From assembly GCA_000416005.1 (NCBI GenBank), contig KE356562.1, positions 913,134 through 939,800 of the forward strand: 26,667 nucleotides of DNA. The letters are read 5' to 3'. A program made the translations under genes and the position numbers. Below, one piece after another: positions 7,169 to 15,309 of the stretch. The notes beneath the pieces are model-generated. The model had not been told where the DNA came from. It was given only the letters and a program-made list of their open reading frames with translations, and searched no databases. This DNA comes from Haloquadratum sp. J07HQX50. Its GTDB lineage: Archaea > Halobacteriota > Halobacteria > Halobacteriales > Haloferacaceae. The stretch's first letter is position 1. Each line of letters begins with the position of its first letter.

Positions 7169-8527
7169 ATGCGAGCAGATGAATCGGTCAAGGGCGTTCT
7201 TGAGGATGTTAGAGAGCAGGTCACCCCGGATAAGGCCGAGCGGTTAGCCCTCAGTGAGGCAATAGACGAACTCCGCCAGCGTATCGACTTGGAACTCGAC
7301 ACTCGTGAAGTCAGTGGTGAGACCGTTCATGTCGGGTCAACTGCCCGCGATACGTGGCTGTCAGGCGACCGTGATATTGACATATTTATCCGATTTCCAC
7401 AGACGATTGATCGAGAGACACTTGAGCAGCAGGGTCTCGAAATTGGACGTGCGGTGCTTCCAGAGGGACACGCAGAGTTTGCAGAACACCCCTACATCAA
7501 AGGAGAATACAACGGCTTCGCAGTTGACCTCGTCCCATGTTATGATATTGCTGCTGGGGAGCCACCGAAATCTGCTGTTGATCGGACACCACACCACACG
7601 GAATATCTCAACTCAAAAATCACCCCTGCACAGGCTAGTGATATTCGGGTCGCGAAACAGTTTCTGAAAGGAATCGGAATATATGGGAGCGATTTACGAA
7701 CCGCAGGATTTTCTGGATATCTGACTGAACTTCTCGTTCTTGAGTACGGGCAGTTTTACGAGTTCATTTCAGAGGCAGCTCGTTGGAGTCTACCGATATC
7801 GTTCGACCCTGCCAGCCATCAGACGAAGTCGCACGATGACCCACTTGTGATGGTGGATCCGACGGATTCGTCGCGCAACGTCGCAGCAGTGTGCACCGAT
7901 GAAAACGTCGCGCGGCTCCAACATTATGCCCGTGAATTCCTTGAGTCGCCAGCGGTGGAATTTTTCACTCCTACACAGTTAGAACCGCTCACGAAAGCCG
8001 AGCTTCGAGACGTCTTGGAGCGTCGAAAGACGGATCTAGTCGGAGTCGTGTTTGAGACACCCGCCATTGTTGATGACCAACTATACCCCCAGCTTGAGAA
8101 GTCGGAATCTGGAATCAAAACTGAATTGGAGGCACGAGATTTCAATTGTATTCGATCGACACATGCAGCCACTGACCGGACGCTCCTGTTATTTGAACTA
8201 CAACATGCGACACTGCCGGCGATACAGCGACACACTGGTCCGCCAGTCGATGTAAGTGACCATGCTGAAACATTCTATCGTCGGTACGCTGAGGCTGATG
8301 TGTATGGGCCGTTTCTTGAGGGTAGCCGATATGTCGTTGAACGTGATCGCGAGTTCCGCACCGCTCGTGAGCTGCTCGAATCGACAGCTCTATTCGATGT
8401 GGGTTTGGGTTCACACATCGAATCTGCACTTCAAGATGAGTATACAGTCGTTGAGCATGAACAATTAGTATCGCTCATTGATGAGTTCGGAACCGAACTG
8501 GCCGTATATTTCAATCCAGCGCCGTAG
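7169..8527 (+). CDS. cca: CCA-adding enzyme (tRNA nucleotidyltransferase, archaeal class I)
   Basis: A 452-residue enzyme that adds or repairs the 3'-terminal CCA of tRNA from CTP and ATP. The nucleotidyltransferase core shows VHVGSTARDTWLSGDRDIDIF (54-74, quoted here as key parts GS at 56-57 and Asp69-x-Asp71). The third carboxylate is Asp120 in GFAVDLVPCY. The central domain has RVAKQFLKGIGIYG and GFSGYLTELLV, typical of archaeal class I enzymes, and the C-terminal tail domain follows. Length matches the archaeal family (about 440-460). The ATG at 7169 fits the family N-terminus. It is encoded next to two tRNA genes, and none of the five tRNAs in the window encodes CCA. Confidence 0.96.
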   Translation: MRADESVKGVLEDVREQVTPDKAERLALSEAIDELRQRIDLELDTREVSGETVHVGSTARDTWLSGDRDIDIFIRFPQTIDRETLEQQGLEIGRAVLPEGHAEFAEHPYIKGEYNGFAVDLVPCYDIAAGEPPKSAVDRTPHHTEYLNSKITPAQASDIRVAKQFLKGIGIYGSDLRTAGFSGYLTELLVLEYGQFYEFISEAARWSLPISFDPASHQTKSHDDPLVMVDPTDSSRNVAAVCTDENVARLQHYAREFLESPAVEFFTPTQLEPLTKAELRDVLERRKTDLVGVVFETPAIVDDQLYPQLEKSESGIKTELEARDFNCIRSTHAATDRTLLLFELQHATLPAIQRHTGPPVDVSDHAETFYRRYAEADVYGPFLEGSRYVVERDREFRTARELLESTALFDVGLGSHIESALQDEYTVVEHEQLVSLIDEFGTELAVYFNPAP

Positions 8528-8656
8528 GTGAGTTACCCGCGCGTGACGGAAAGTCCCGAGTCGTGGCCAAGTGACGACAGCCTGTTCTTGATGACGCTTG
8601 TGACTGTTGGGCGCCTTTTCAAATCGAAACGCGAGAGGTAATCAAGAGCACCGTTC

Positions 8657-8686
8657 GCCCACAGCCGTCGGCTTCCCTTGGGCTTC
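8657..8686 (-). repeat. Imperfect hairpin resembling an IS200/IS605-type right end
   Basis: Read on the minus strand, GAAGCCCA (8679-8686) and GCTGTGGG (8658-8665) flank an inner AGCC/GGCT stem. The same two 8-mers occur in the hairpin at 25182-25205. Haloarchaeal IS200/IS605 elements end in a similar GAAGCCCACGGCTTCAGCCGTGGG hairpin (recalled, not searched). Here one arm has extra bases, so it may be a decayed end. It also lies between two convergent genes (cca and the deacetylase gene), so a terminator role is the plain alternative. Confidence 0.35.
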
Positions 8687-8705
8687 CGCCTTGCAATTCG
8701 ATGAA

Positions 8706-9716
8706 CTACAAGTTGAGTGCCTGCTTAACTGACTGTATGAGGGGGGTGGTTGAGTCCTGCATCGAATCATCAAGCTCCATCGGATCTCTTCCATCAAATG
8801 TTTCATGAACAATGGAAACACCCTCAGCGAGTGTGTCAAGTCCATATCCGCCTTCAAGCACGAACGCTAGTGCAGCGTCTACATCGTCTGCCAGTGTCCG
8901 AACACGTTCAGTGAGAAGTGCATATCCCTCTGTCGAGACACGCATTCGCGAGATGGGGTCATGCCGATGAGCGTCAAATCCAGCGCTAACGATGAACACG
9001 TCTGGATCAAATGCCTTGGTCACTGGTCGCAGGAGCGATTCCATAACGGCAAGATAATCAGCGTCACCGGCACCGGCGGGCAGTGGAACATTCAGGGTTG
9101 TTCCATCTGCGCCACCAGTCCCTGTCTCAGATATTTTTCCAGTGCCTGGATACAGTCCTTCTTCATGCGTTGAGGCATATAGAACGTCTGAGTCAGTATA
9201 AAAGATATCTTGAGTCCCGTTACCGTGGTGAACATCCCAATCGAAGATCAATGCTGACTCGACAGTGTTCGATGGATCATCGAGCACTGTCTGTGCAGCG
9301 ACAGCAGCATTATTGATATAACAAAATCCCATCGCATCGTCCTCAACAGCATGATGACCAGGGGGGCGCCCGAGAGCAAAGGGCGTATCCCTCCCGCTCG
9401 CCCCTTCACACGCTGTTTGCGCAGCCCACTGAGCGAGTCCCGCAGAAGCCAGCGCGGCATCCCAAGTTTGCTTCGATGCGACGGTATCCTGATCCCAGTT
9501 GCCACCACCGTTTGCACAAAATTGCTTTATGTCCTGTATGTACGAAGATTCGTGAACGGTTTCAATCGCTTGCTCGCTTGCTTTGTATGGAGAGACGTAC
9601 TTTGCCCCATGGCGTTTAGCGAGCGCGCGTCGGATTGCACGCAATCGATCGGCGGTCTCAGGGTGACGCTTGCCCGTATCGTGTGCGAGACAGACGTCAT
9701 TGTATCCGAACTGCAT
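8706..9716 (-). CDS. hdaI: Histone deacetylase superfamily protein (HdaI/AcuC type)
   Basis: A zinc-dependent deacetylase of 336 residues that removes acetyl groups from lysines or related acetylamides. Motifs in order: HPETADRLRAI (18-28), RPPGHHA with the His121-His122 pair, FDWDVHHGNGT giving zinc ligands Asp161 and His163, SAGFDAHRHDP with zinc ligand Asp248, and LEGGY with transition-state Tyr291. All catalytic residues are present. Its ATG lies only three bases after the stop of the histone gene, so the two are almost certainly co-transcribed and probably translationally coupled. In Haloferax volcanii a homologue (HdaI) sits in a similar place, as I recall. The substrate could be the histone next door, but this is inference, because many archaeal homologues act on small molecules or other proteins. 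Confidence 0.93.
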   Translation of the reverse strand: MQFGYNDVCLAHDTGKRHPETADRLRAIRRALAKRHGAKYVSPYKASEQAIETVHESSYIQDIKQFCANGGGNWDQDTVASKQTWDAALASAGLAQWAAQTACEGASGRDTPFALGRPPGHHAVEDDAMGFCYINNAAVAAQTVLDDPSNTVESALIFDWDVHHGNGTQDIFYTDSDVLYASTHEEGLYPGTGKISETGTGGADGTTLNVPLPAGAGDADYLAVMESLLRPVTKAFDPDVFIVSAGFDAHRHDPISRMRVSTEGYALLTERVRTLADDVDAALAFVLEGGYGLDTLAEGVSIVHETFDGRDPMELDDSMQDSTTPLIQSVKQALNL

Positions 9717-9719
9717 TGA

Positions 9720-10151
9720 TTACTCAAACAGTGAAAAGTACGTCTGAATATCTTCTGCCTGCACGGTACGTCGGTCGGCATGCCGTGCTAAGATCGCTGC
9801 CCCCTCAGCAACGTTTGTGGCGTACTCTTCAAGAATATCCGCTAATGCGATCCGTGCATCCATCGAGACGCGATACTGCGAGTCGATTTCAAGCCGAGCA
9901 ATACGGTCGATTGGGGCAATTGGAAGTGTCACTTCCCGCCGAGAGACAACCTGTTTAACGCCAAAATCCTCCGCCATCAACGTTTTGCGGTTATCTGTCG
10001 CCGCCTGCTCTGCAGCCGAGATTGCCACCTCCGCGCCGTGGGATTGAATCCGCTGGGCCAGTTCCTCAGTTGCATCGGCGCTCACCCGAAGATCGCCCGC
10101 TTGAGCACGAATAATACTGTCTACAGGGGCGAACGGCAACTCGACACTCAT
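9720..10151 (-). CDS. hstA: Archaeal histone, two fused histone folds
   Basis: A 143-residue DNA-packaging protein with two tandem histone folds, about residues 1-66 and 70-143, that would form an intramolecular heterodimer. Each half starts with a short ELPFAPVD or TLPIAPID strand, then the RxS motif (LRVSADA; YRVSMDA), and ends in the helix preceded by KTLMAEDF or RRTVQAEDI. The second half is closer to canonical HMf-type histones (DARIALADILEEYA), while the first is more divergent. I use the ATG at 10151 (MSVELPFAP). The frame stays open 33 codons upstream, but that extension is not histone-like. The gene follows rpa2 by 88 bases and precedes the deacetylase by three. Confidence 0.95.
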   Translation of the reverse strand: MSVELPFAPVDSIIRAQAGDLRVSADATEELAQRIQSHGAEVAISAAEQAATDNRKTLMAEDFGVKQVVSRREVTLPIAPIDRIARLEIDSQYRVSMDARIALADILEEYATNVAEGAAILARHADRRTVQAEDIQTYFSLFE

Positions 10152-10239
10152 ATGCATATGTGCGGTGTGAACGGGGTATAATCCTTTCCGTGCGAGGTGC
10201 TGGCTCTGTCCCAGCACACAATGTGTACGCGGCTGGTAA

Positions 10240-11673
10240 TTACTCTTCACGTTCGATGCTCTCAGCAGTTATTTTATCATCTTGAATTGGACCAGTGACG
10301 GTGACACGCTCACCCAACCGAAGTGAGCTGTCGGTTACGACACGACGTGTCTCACTGCCGTCATCCAAGATGACAGGAGAGCCCGCTTGAACCACTGTTC
10401 CAGTAAATTCCTCAGTTTGAGCTGTCTGAACAGCTTCTGAGGATTGTACTGCGGTCTCCGAGGTTTCTTTGGCTTCCGATGTTTCTGATGTTCTTGAGGT
10501 TGTGTCAAACGCGGCGAGGCCATCGTTCGCCGGTGATGATGAGTCATCCGGTGTTGATGCTCCCGGCGGGTCGCGATCCAACTTCGTGACTGTGGATTGC
10601 CATCCAGCTGATGCTTCGAGATCATCTTGCCACCCCTCCTGAATTTCAGCTGCGGTACAGACAATATAATCAGCGAGGTCAATATCAAGATTTGCTTTGT
10701 CTCCCCAAAGTGCGATTCTCATATCTCCAGTTTCATCCTTCACTCGGATGTTCCGAACCTGACCCTGGCTGCCGTCATCGCGATCGAATGTCCGCTTATC
10801 ACCAATCTCAATGACTCCGCCTGCCAAGTCGACAGTCTCATCGATCGATAATGACTCAATATCGCGTGTCTGTGGATCATATCCGATTGTTTTATCGATA
10901 ACGTTCACGTCCCCACGGCCACTTACATGAAGTTCCAGTGCTCCCTCTCGCTCACGCACATATCCGTCAACGATTTCGATACAGTCACCAGCGTCCAGCT
11001 CGTTGGCCAGCGGTGCCTGTTCGTCCCACAGAGTGACACGAATACGTCCAGTTGGGTCTCCGATCTGGAGGTTTGAGACATGACCCTCGGTTCCATCATC
11101 GCGGTCGAACGTTCGAACGCTGTCCGTGTCAAGGACCCTTCCTTCGAGATTGACATCTGAGAGCCCGAGCGAGAGATCCTCAATGCGGTAGCTGTCCAGC
11201 GCTTCAACGGCAACCTCTTCCTCAGGAGCGGGTTCAACCTTGTTCACATCAACCTCGATCCCATTGAACCCCTCTTTGGGTCGACCGCTGACTCGGAGAA
11301 CCTGACCGACATTCACCTTCTCAGCTGCATCGGTTGCCATTTCATCCCACAGCGTAATTCGAATCTGCCCGGTTTCATCAGCGACTGTTAGGTTCATGAC
11401 GTGACCATCGGTCTCTTCATCGTCACGCTCAAATGTTCGTATCTCACCGATTTTCTGTATCTTCGCTAAGAACTTTGCTTCATCCATGTCCGGCTTGATA
11501 TCAGCAACACCCTCAACTTCATCATCTCTAATCTCATGTGCAATGAGCATTGCTGCGGTTTCTTCGTCAGCCAAGCCGCCCATCTCCTCAACTTTTTCTT
11601 CGACCGCAGTTTCGAATTCATCAAACTCAATATCTGTATCGAGATCCGTATAGACATCCTCAATTGCACCCAT
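10240..11673 (-). CDS. rpa2: Replication factor A, multi-OB-fold single-stranded DNA-binding protein
   Basis: A 477-residue acidic RPA that coats single-stranded DNA in replication, repair and recombination. Three OB folds repeat the pattern RTFxRDDGxxGHVxNLxxxDxTGxIRxTLWDE at about 79-113, 187-220 and 294-327. The third has LWGDKA instead of LWDE. An N-terminal helical, acidic segment (1-65) precedes them. A Ser/Thr/Glu-rich linker (about 370-425) leads to a short C-terminal beta-rich domain with GTVVQAGSPVILDDG, perhaps a fourth small OB fold. No zinc finger is present, which separates it from the RPA1/RPA3-type proteins that come with RPA-associated partners, so I assign it to the Rpa2 class. 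It is first in the rpa2 - histone - deacetylase series. Confidence 0.92.
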   Translation of the reverse strand: MGAIEDVYTDLDTDIEFDEFETAVEEKVEEMGGLADEETAAMLIAHEIRDDEVEGVADIKPDMDEAKFLAKIQKIGEIRTFERDDEETDGHVMNLTVADETGQIRITLWDEMATDAAEKVNVGQVLRVSGRPKEGFNGIEVDVNKVEPAPEEEVAVEALDSYRIEDLSLGLSDVNLEGRVLDTDSVRTFDRDDGTEGHVSNLQIGDPTGRIRVTLWDEQAPLANELDAGDCIEIVDGYVREREGALELHVSGRGDVNVIDKTIGYDPQTRDIESLSIDETVDLAGGVIEIGDKRTFDRDDGSQGQVRNIRVKDETGDMRIALWGDKANLDIDLADYIVCTAAEIQEGWQDDLEASAGWQSTVTKLDRDPPGASTPDDSSSPANDGLAAFDTTSRTSETSEAKETSETAVQSSEAVQTAQTEEFTGTVVQAGSPVILDDGSETRRVVTDSSLRLGERVTVTGPIQDDKITAESIEREE

Positions 11674-12035
11674 TTAGCTCACCCCAAGAGACAGAGTGAT
11701 TGTCTCGAAGAAGCCCCACCGTTGTTCATGTCGTTGACAAAGAATACCCTCAAGCATAGTGAGTTACAAGCGAGGCTTCCGGTTAAGAATTTTCTTGTCT
11801 CTCGTCGTGTCAAGAGTGAATTGCTCGTTACTGTCACCATTAGTACCCTCTTAACCTACACTGGTTGTTCAGCGATATTCTCTCAAGAGCTTGGATACAG
11901 TACAGAGAGGACAACTCAATTAGTCTGAATCTCTGGCTTTCCCTTTGTGACACCTCTTGATGTGTTCACGCCGACAGATTGAGCGGCTATACACATCGTA
12001 ACCCTCATATGCTATTATATGATTTTTTTATATAA
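11674..12035. other. Intergenic region upstream of rpa2 and tRNA-Arg
   Basis: These 362 bases hold no supported gene. They should contain the rpa2 promoter on the minus strand. At the right end an AT-rich run (attatat, 12014-12020), about 20 bases before the tRNA-Arg gene, is a plausible TATA box for it. Confidence 0.5.
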
Positions 12036-12108
12036 GTCCTGATAGGGTAGTGGACTATCCTCCTGGCTTGCGGAGCCAGGGACCGGCGTTCAAATCGCCG
12101 TCAGGACG
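12036..12108 (+). tRNA. tRNA-Arg (GCG)
   Basis: A 73-nt cloverleaf with perfectly paired acceptor stem GTCCTGA/TCAGGAC, discriminator G73, anticodon stem CTGGC/GCCAG with seven-base loop TTGCGGA (anticodon GCG, Arg), and T-arm CGGCG/CGCCG with loop TTCAAAT. The D-stem is weak, with one U-U and one G-U position. No intron and no encoded CCA. Shifting the anticodon stem by one base would give TGC, but then the loop would have nine bases, so GCG is the correct reading. Confidence 0.93.
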
Positions 12109-12509
12109 CTACAATTTCTTCGTCTTAGGGCGGCTTTCTTATCTCTGATCAAGAGATATACACGATGATGAAACTCAAGAAAACAGGTTCAGGTGAGTCG
12201 TCCCCGTGCCCTCACAGGATTACAATCTTATGCTAAAGTCGGTCCTACTTGCTGATCCAACTGTCGGTCCACCAACGCATCAGTCCGTGGGTTCTCTTCA
12301 TATTACTGATTAACGAGCGAAATCGTATGTAGATATGTCCAGACCTGCTATTGCATATAATCATACGCTCATTCACCGCCTCAGGAAGCACATGAGAGAG
12401 GCAGTGAACAAGCACCTTTCACAATATTGAAACGAATGATGGGTTACATACGACCTCTCGTCGCGGTAAGCAGTAAGGCCTAATTCGGTGGATGCTCAAT
12501 ATACCATTG
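12109..12509. other. Intergenic region upstream of the ferredoxin gene
   Basis: In these 401 bases I see no gene, RNA or repeat. The ferredoxin promoter should lie here, and AT-rich segments at about 12350-12360 and 12496-12504 are candidates without a clear choice. Confidence 0.4.
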
Positions 12510-12902
12510 ATGGCAACGGTAACTTACCTGAACTACGAAGTGCTTGATGACAATGGCTGGGACATTGATGATAATGACCTCTTTGAAAACGCAGCCGATG
12601 CCGACCTCGGCGAGGAGGACTACGGTTCACTCACCGTTAATCAGGGTGAGTACATCCTTGAGGCCGCTGAGGCGCAAGGCTACGACTGGCCTTTCTCATG
12701 CCGTGCTGGTGCGTGTGCAAACTGCGCCGCCATCGTCAAGAAAGGTGAAATCAACATGGACATGCAACAAATTCTCTCTAACGAAGAAGTTGATGAGAAG
12801 GATGTCCGCCTCACGTGTATCGGGAGCCCGGAGACTGACGAGATAAAGATTGTTTACAACGCAAAACATCTCGACTATCTCCAGAATCGCGTTATCGCGT
12901 AG
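12510..12902 (+). CDS. fer: Halobacterial 2Fe-2S ferredoxin
   Basis: A 130-residue plant-type [2Fe-2S] ferredoxin, the main soluble low-potential electron carrier of haloarchaea, accepting electrons from 2-oxoacid:ferredoxin oxidoreductases. Cluster ligands are Cys64, Cys69, Cys72 ([10 protein letters not shown]) and Cys103 (LTCIG). The N-terminal hyperacidic insert at about 10-40 is the hallmark of halobacterial ferredoxins and aids solubility in high salt. The ATG at 12510 ([10 protein letters not shown]) is chosen over the frame's earlier start six codons upstream because it matches the known mature start. It stands alone, with long spacers on both sides, as expected for a highly expressed single gene. 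Confidence 0.97.
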   Translation: MATVTYLNYEVLDDNGWDIDDNDLFENAADADLGEEDYGSLTVNQGEYILEAAEAQGYDWPFSCRAGACANCAAIVKKGEINMDMQQILSNEEVDEKDVRLTCIGSPETDEIKIVYNAKHLDYLQNRVIA

Positions 12903-13008
12903 CGACTGTTACACATCATTCTCTTTTTATTGATGCAGGCAAGGAGTGGCAACGATAATTGGACTACCCCTCACGGCAGTTATCTAGCCAAAATAAAAAT
13001 CGACGACC

Positions 13009-13632
13009 TCAGGTCGCCATAGAGATATCGACAGCCGTCCAATTAATCCGAGAGCTACTCAGTATGACACTGCCGACGAGTATTACGACAGCCAGCGGGA
13101 GCAGTACTTCGATAGCAGTGAGAAACACTGCAGAGGCCTGAATCCCAAGAAAAATGAATATAATTGGACCACAGCAGGCTGTGCCCGAGATGATTGTTGG
13201 GAGGCCAGCCACAACGCCAATATATGACCCCTGAGTGTTGCATTGATTTGGATATGCCCAGCCTAAATATGATAGCGTCGCATTCAGTCCAATCAATACC
13301 CCGATTCCGAGCGCTATGACTGTATTGAGTGAGAAGAGATACGTCAATCCTCCAATCTGTGCACTTAGTATCGGGGTAAATGAGAATGGGCCTTGCATAG
13401 CAAACACACGCCCAAGGGGGTTCCTCACAACCGTTATGTCAAAACCGCCGAAACCAGGCGCTATATGACCGATGGCAATCAAGTAAACAACTGCGTATCC
13501 GAAGGTCACGACGCCAGTTAGTGCTCGGAGGCGTGGATGCGAAAGAGCGATCTTCAACCCAACATGGCTCGATATGAGTGCTTGACGTATTGAGTGTAAA
13601 TTAAACCGGTTCATCAGACTAACTTCCCTCAT
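13009..13632 (-). CDS. Polytopic membrane protein with a conserved-looking CCGP motif
   Basis: A 207-residue integral membrane protein with about five or six hydrophobic segments: roughly 38-58, 85-101, 103-124, 136-164 and 168-192. The fourth contains SGTACCGP (149-156) with adjacent Cys153-Cys154. The motif recalls the CC-GP pair in small metal-handling membrane proteins such as MerT, but overall similarity is not evident and I do not assign a family. Its ATG overlaps the stop of the upstream DUF3179 lipoprotein gene in an ATGA arrangement (13629-13632), so the two are translationally coupled and likely form one functional unit at the membrane. An alternative start is Met7. Confidence 0.8.
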   Translation of the reverse strand: MREVSLMNRFNLHSIRQALISSHVGLKIALSHPRLRALTGVVTFGYAVVYLIAIGHIAPGFGGFDITVVRNPLGRVFAMQGPFSFTPILSAQIGGLTYLFSLNTVIALGIGVLIGLNATLSYLGWAYPNQCNTQGSYIGVVAGLPTIISGTACCGPIIFIFLGIQASAVFLTAIEVLLPLAVVILVGSVILSSSRINWTAVDISMAT

Positions 13633-14774
13633 TCATACACGGCTGTTTCTGGGTAAAACCCAGCCCAAGCAAACCACATCGCGTCGAATATGTACAGTGA
13701 ATTCAGTGGGAGCGCATCAGGTGAGTACGCTGTCCCATCTATGCCGATGATTTCAGTTCCCTCATATTTGAACTGGCGATTGTCGGGGTTAGCATATGCA
13801 TGGGCTGTATCATATCGAGGATCATACACCGCGATAATGGAGTCGTCTCCGATTGATCCACGGACGATTCCGGTAGAGCGAATAGTGTCCTTGACAAACG
13901 CAGCTGCCCCAGCAGGTGTTCGGACACCCATCACTACTTTTTTTGGTGGAAATCGGTCGTCACTGTTGAGTTCTTCAAACAACGGCGCTGCATCTGTGGT
14001 GTAGTAACCCTCACGAGAGTTGTATGATCCATATGGGTCGTTATTATAATTGCGCGCATGCCCTGTCTGTGTCGACAGAACGGCGGTGTCTGGATGCTGC
14101 TGTTGCCAGCGGTCCCAGGTGGTCCAAATAACCCGAAATTCACTCAATGAAGTGGTCGGTGGATTCTCTTCCCACGGCCCAGGAATTCCCGTGGCTAGCA
14201 TCTGTGGCCACCACGTTTCTGTGGCACGATCGTACATGATGAGATTATTATTGACTAATCGGCCTGAGACTCCGAAGGTGGTCGACCCACGACGAAATCC
14301 CATGGCCGTTCCAGTGAGTGGGCAGTACGTTACTGTCGCGGGCACATCACCGAGAGTGTCATTGACGATTTCATGCTGGACCAAGATATTCTGTGGATAC
14401 GCTTTGGTAACTCCATTATGTTGGACCCCAAACACAGGGTCACCCGGTGCAAGGAAGTCAACCTCGGCAGGAGTGATAAAATGAGGGTCATCAATCGAAG
14501 GAATACCATCCTTTGGAGGGCCGCCCGATCGGGCCTCGTTTCGAATCGCTTCAGGTGTAGATGGGAGCGGTAGTGGCTTGCTTGCCTGTGGTATGACTGC
14601 TTCGATACGGCCCGACCCTGCAGGTGTTGACTGAGAGGAGGATTCTGACGATGTTGGTGACGAAATCGAGGCGGGTTCAGCGGTGGTGTCATCAGCACTT
14701 GTTTGACTACCAGCGCATCCTGCAAGCAAGGTTGCACCAAGGACGAGGAAGTGACGGCGTGTGGGGCGCTGCAT
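13629..14774 (-). CDS. DUF3179 protein, Tat-exported lipoprotein
   Basis: A 381-residue exported protein. The N-terminus PTRRHFLVLGATLLAGCAG has twin arginines (6-7) and a lipobox ending in Cys20, typical of haloarchaeal Tat lipoproteins. A Ser/Thr-rich tether follows (about 21-56). The main domain matches DUF3179: TYCPLTGTAMGF (149-160), GVSGRLVNNNLIMYDRATE (168-186) and TWWPQM. The family's function is unknown to me. The invariant Cys in the TYCPLTG motif is present (Cys151). It would sit on the outer face of the cytoplasmic membrane, next to the membrane protein encoded by the overlapping downstream gene. A TATA-like atctatatatat run lies immediately upstream of the start. Confidence 0.9.
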   Translation of the reverse strand: MQRPTRRHFLVLGATLLAGCAGSQTSADDTTAEPASISSPTSSESSSQSTPAGSGRIEAVIPQASKPLPLPSTPEAIRNEARSGGPPKDGIPSIDDPHFITPAEVDFLAPGDPVFGVQHNGVTKAYPQNILVQHEIVNDTLGDVPATVTYCPLTGTAMGFRRGSTTFGVSGRLVNNNLIMYDRATETWWPQMLATGIPGPWEENPPTTSLSEFRVIWTTWDRWQQQHPDTAVLSTQTGHARNYNNDPYGSYNSREGYYTTDAAPLFEELNSDDRFPPKKVVMGVRTPAGAAAFVKDTIRSTGIVRGSIGDDSIIAVYDPRYDTAHAYANPDNRQFKYEGTEIIGIDGTAYSPDALPLNSLYIFDAMWFAWAGFYPETAVYE

Positions 14775-14999
14775 ATCTATATATATCCGCAGAGAATGAA
14801 ATAACAGTTGAGCGTCTGTGCAAAGTCCTCACATCAGGGGAACAAATACAATCATAAGCAGAAAACGGATTTACTGTGATCGTATACTCTTAGTGCTATC
14901 AGTGAATCCGATTTCCTCTTGTATGTGTTCAGGAGTAATCACGCAGATTCAATCCGGTTCCCGAGTATGAAAAGAATTGACTACTGATGAGTGGTACGG

Positions 15000-15230
15000 T
15001 TAATACTCGTAATTGGTGTCCTCGCTGCGACCGTCTTCTGATGTATCGTCCTCTTTTGAAGAGCTGTGTCGCGACCCGCTCGGCGGAAGGCTGCTTTGCT
15101 CTGATTCATTGGCGTGCATCTCTTCGTCGATCCAACTAGTATGACACGATTGACAGTAATTTCCGTGGTAATTAGCATCGCGGACGAACTCCTCACCGCA
15201 ATTCACGCAGGTGACGTGTGTCCGAGTCAT
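15000..15230 (-). CDS. Small zinc-knuckle protein
   Basis: A 76-residue protein with a zinc site formed by Cys8-x2-Cys11 (TCVNCGEEF) and Cys26-x2-Cys29 (YCQSCHTSW), followed by a disordered tail rich in Ser, Glu and Asp ending in DTNYEY. I take the ATG at 15230 (MTRTHVTC). The ATG directly before it adds one residue, and a longer frame to 15371 adds non-conserved-looking sequence that overlaps the divergent DUF309 gene. Such proteins are common in haloarchaea and function is not assigned. They are often proposed to mediate protein or nucleic-acid contacts. Confidence 0.7.
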   Translation of the reverse strand: MTRTHVTCVNCGEEFVRDANYHGNYCQSCHTSWIDEEMHANESEQSSLPPSGSRHSSSKEDDTSEDGRSEDTNYEY

Positions 15231-15309
15231 CATATACCAAGATGCTATCAACAGGGATACGTTCGTCGGCCACCCAAAGTCATTAGTGACATCATAATGA
15301 AATGAAGTT

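Noticed and set aside
11536..11928. Plus-strand ORF of 130 codons
   Set aside because: Its first part is antisense to rpa2 and the remainder has no protein-like pattern.
14050..14484. Plus-strand ORF of 144 codons
   Set aside because: Antisense to the well-supported DUF3179 gene, with cysteine- and serine-rich mirror composition.
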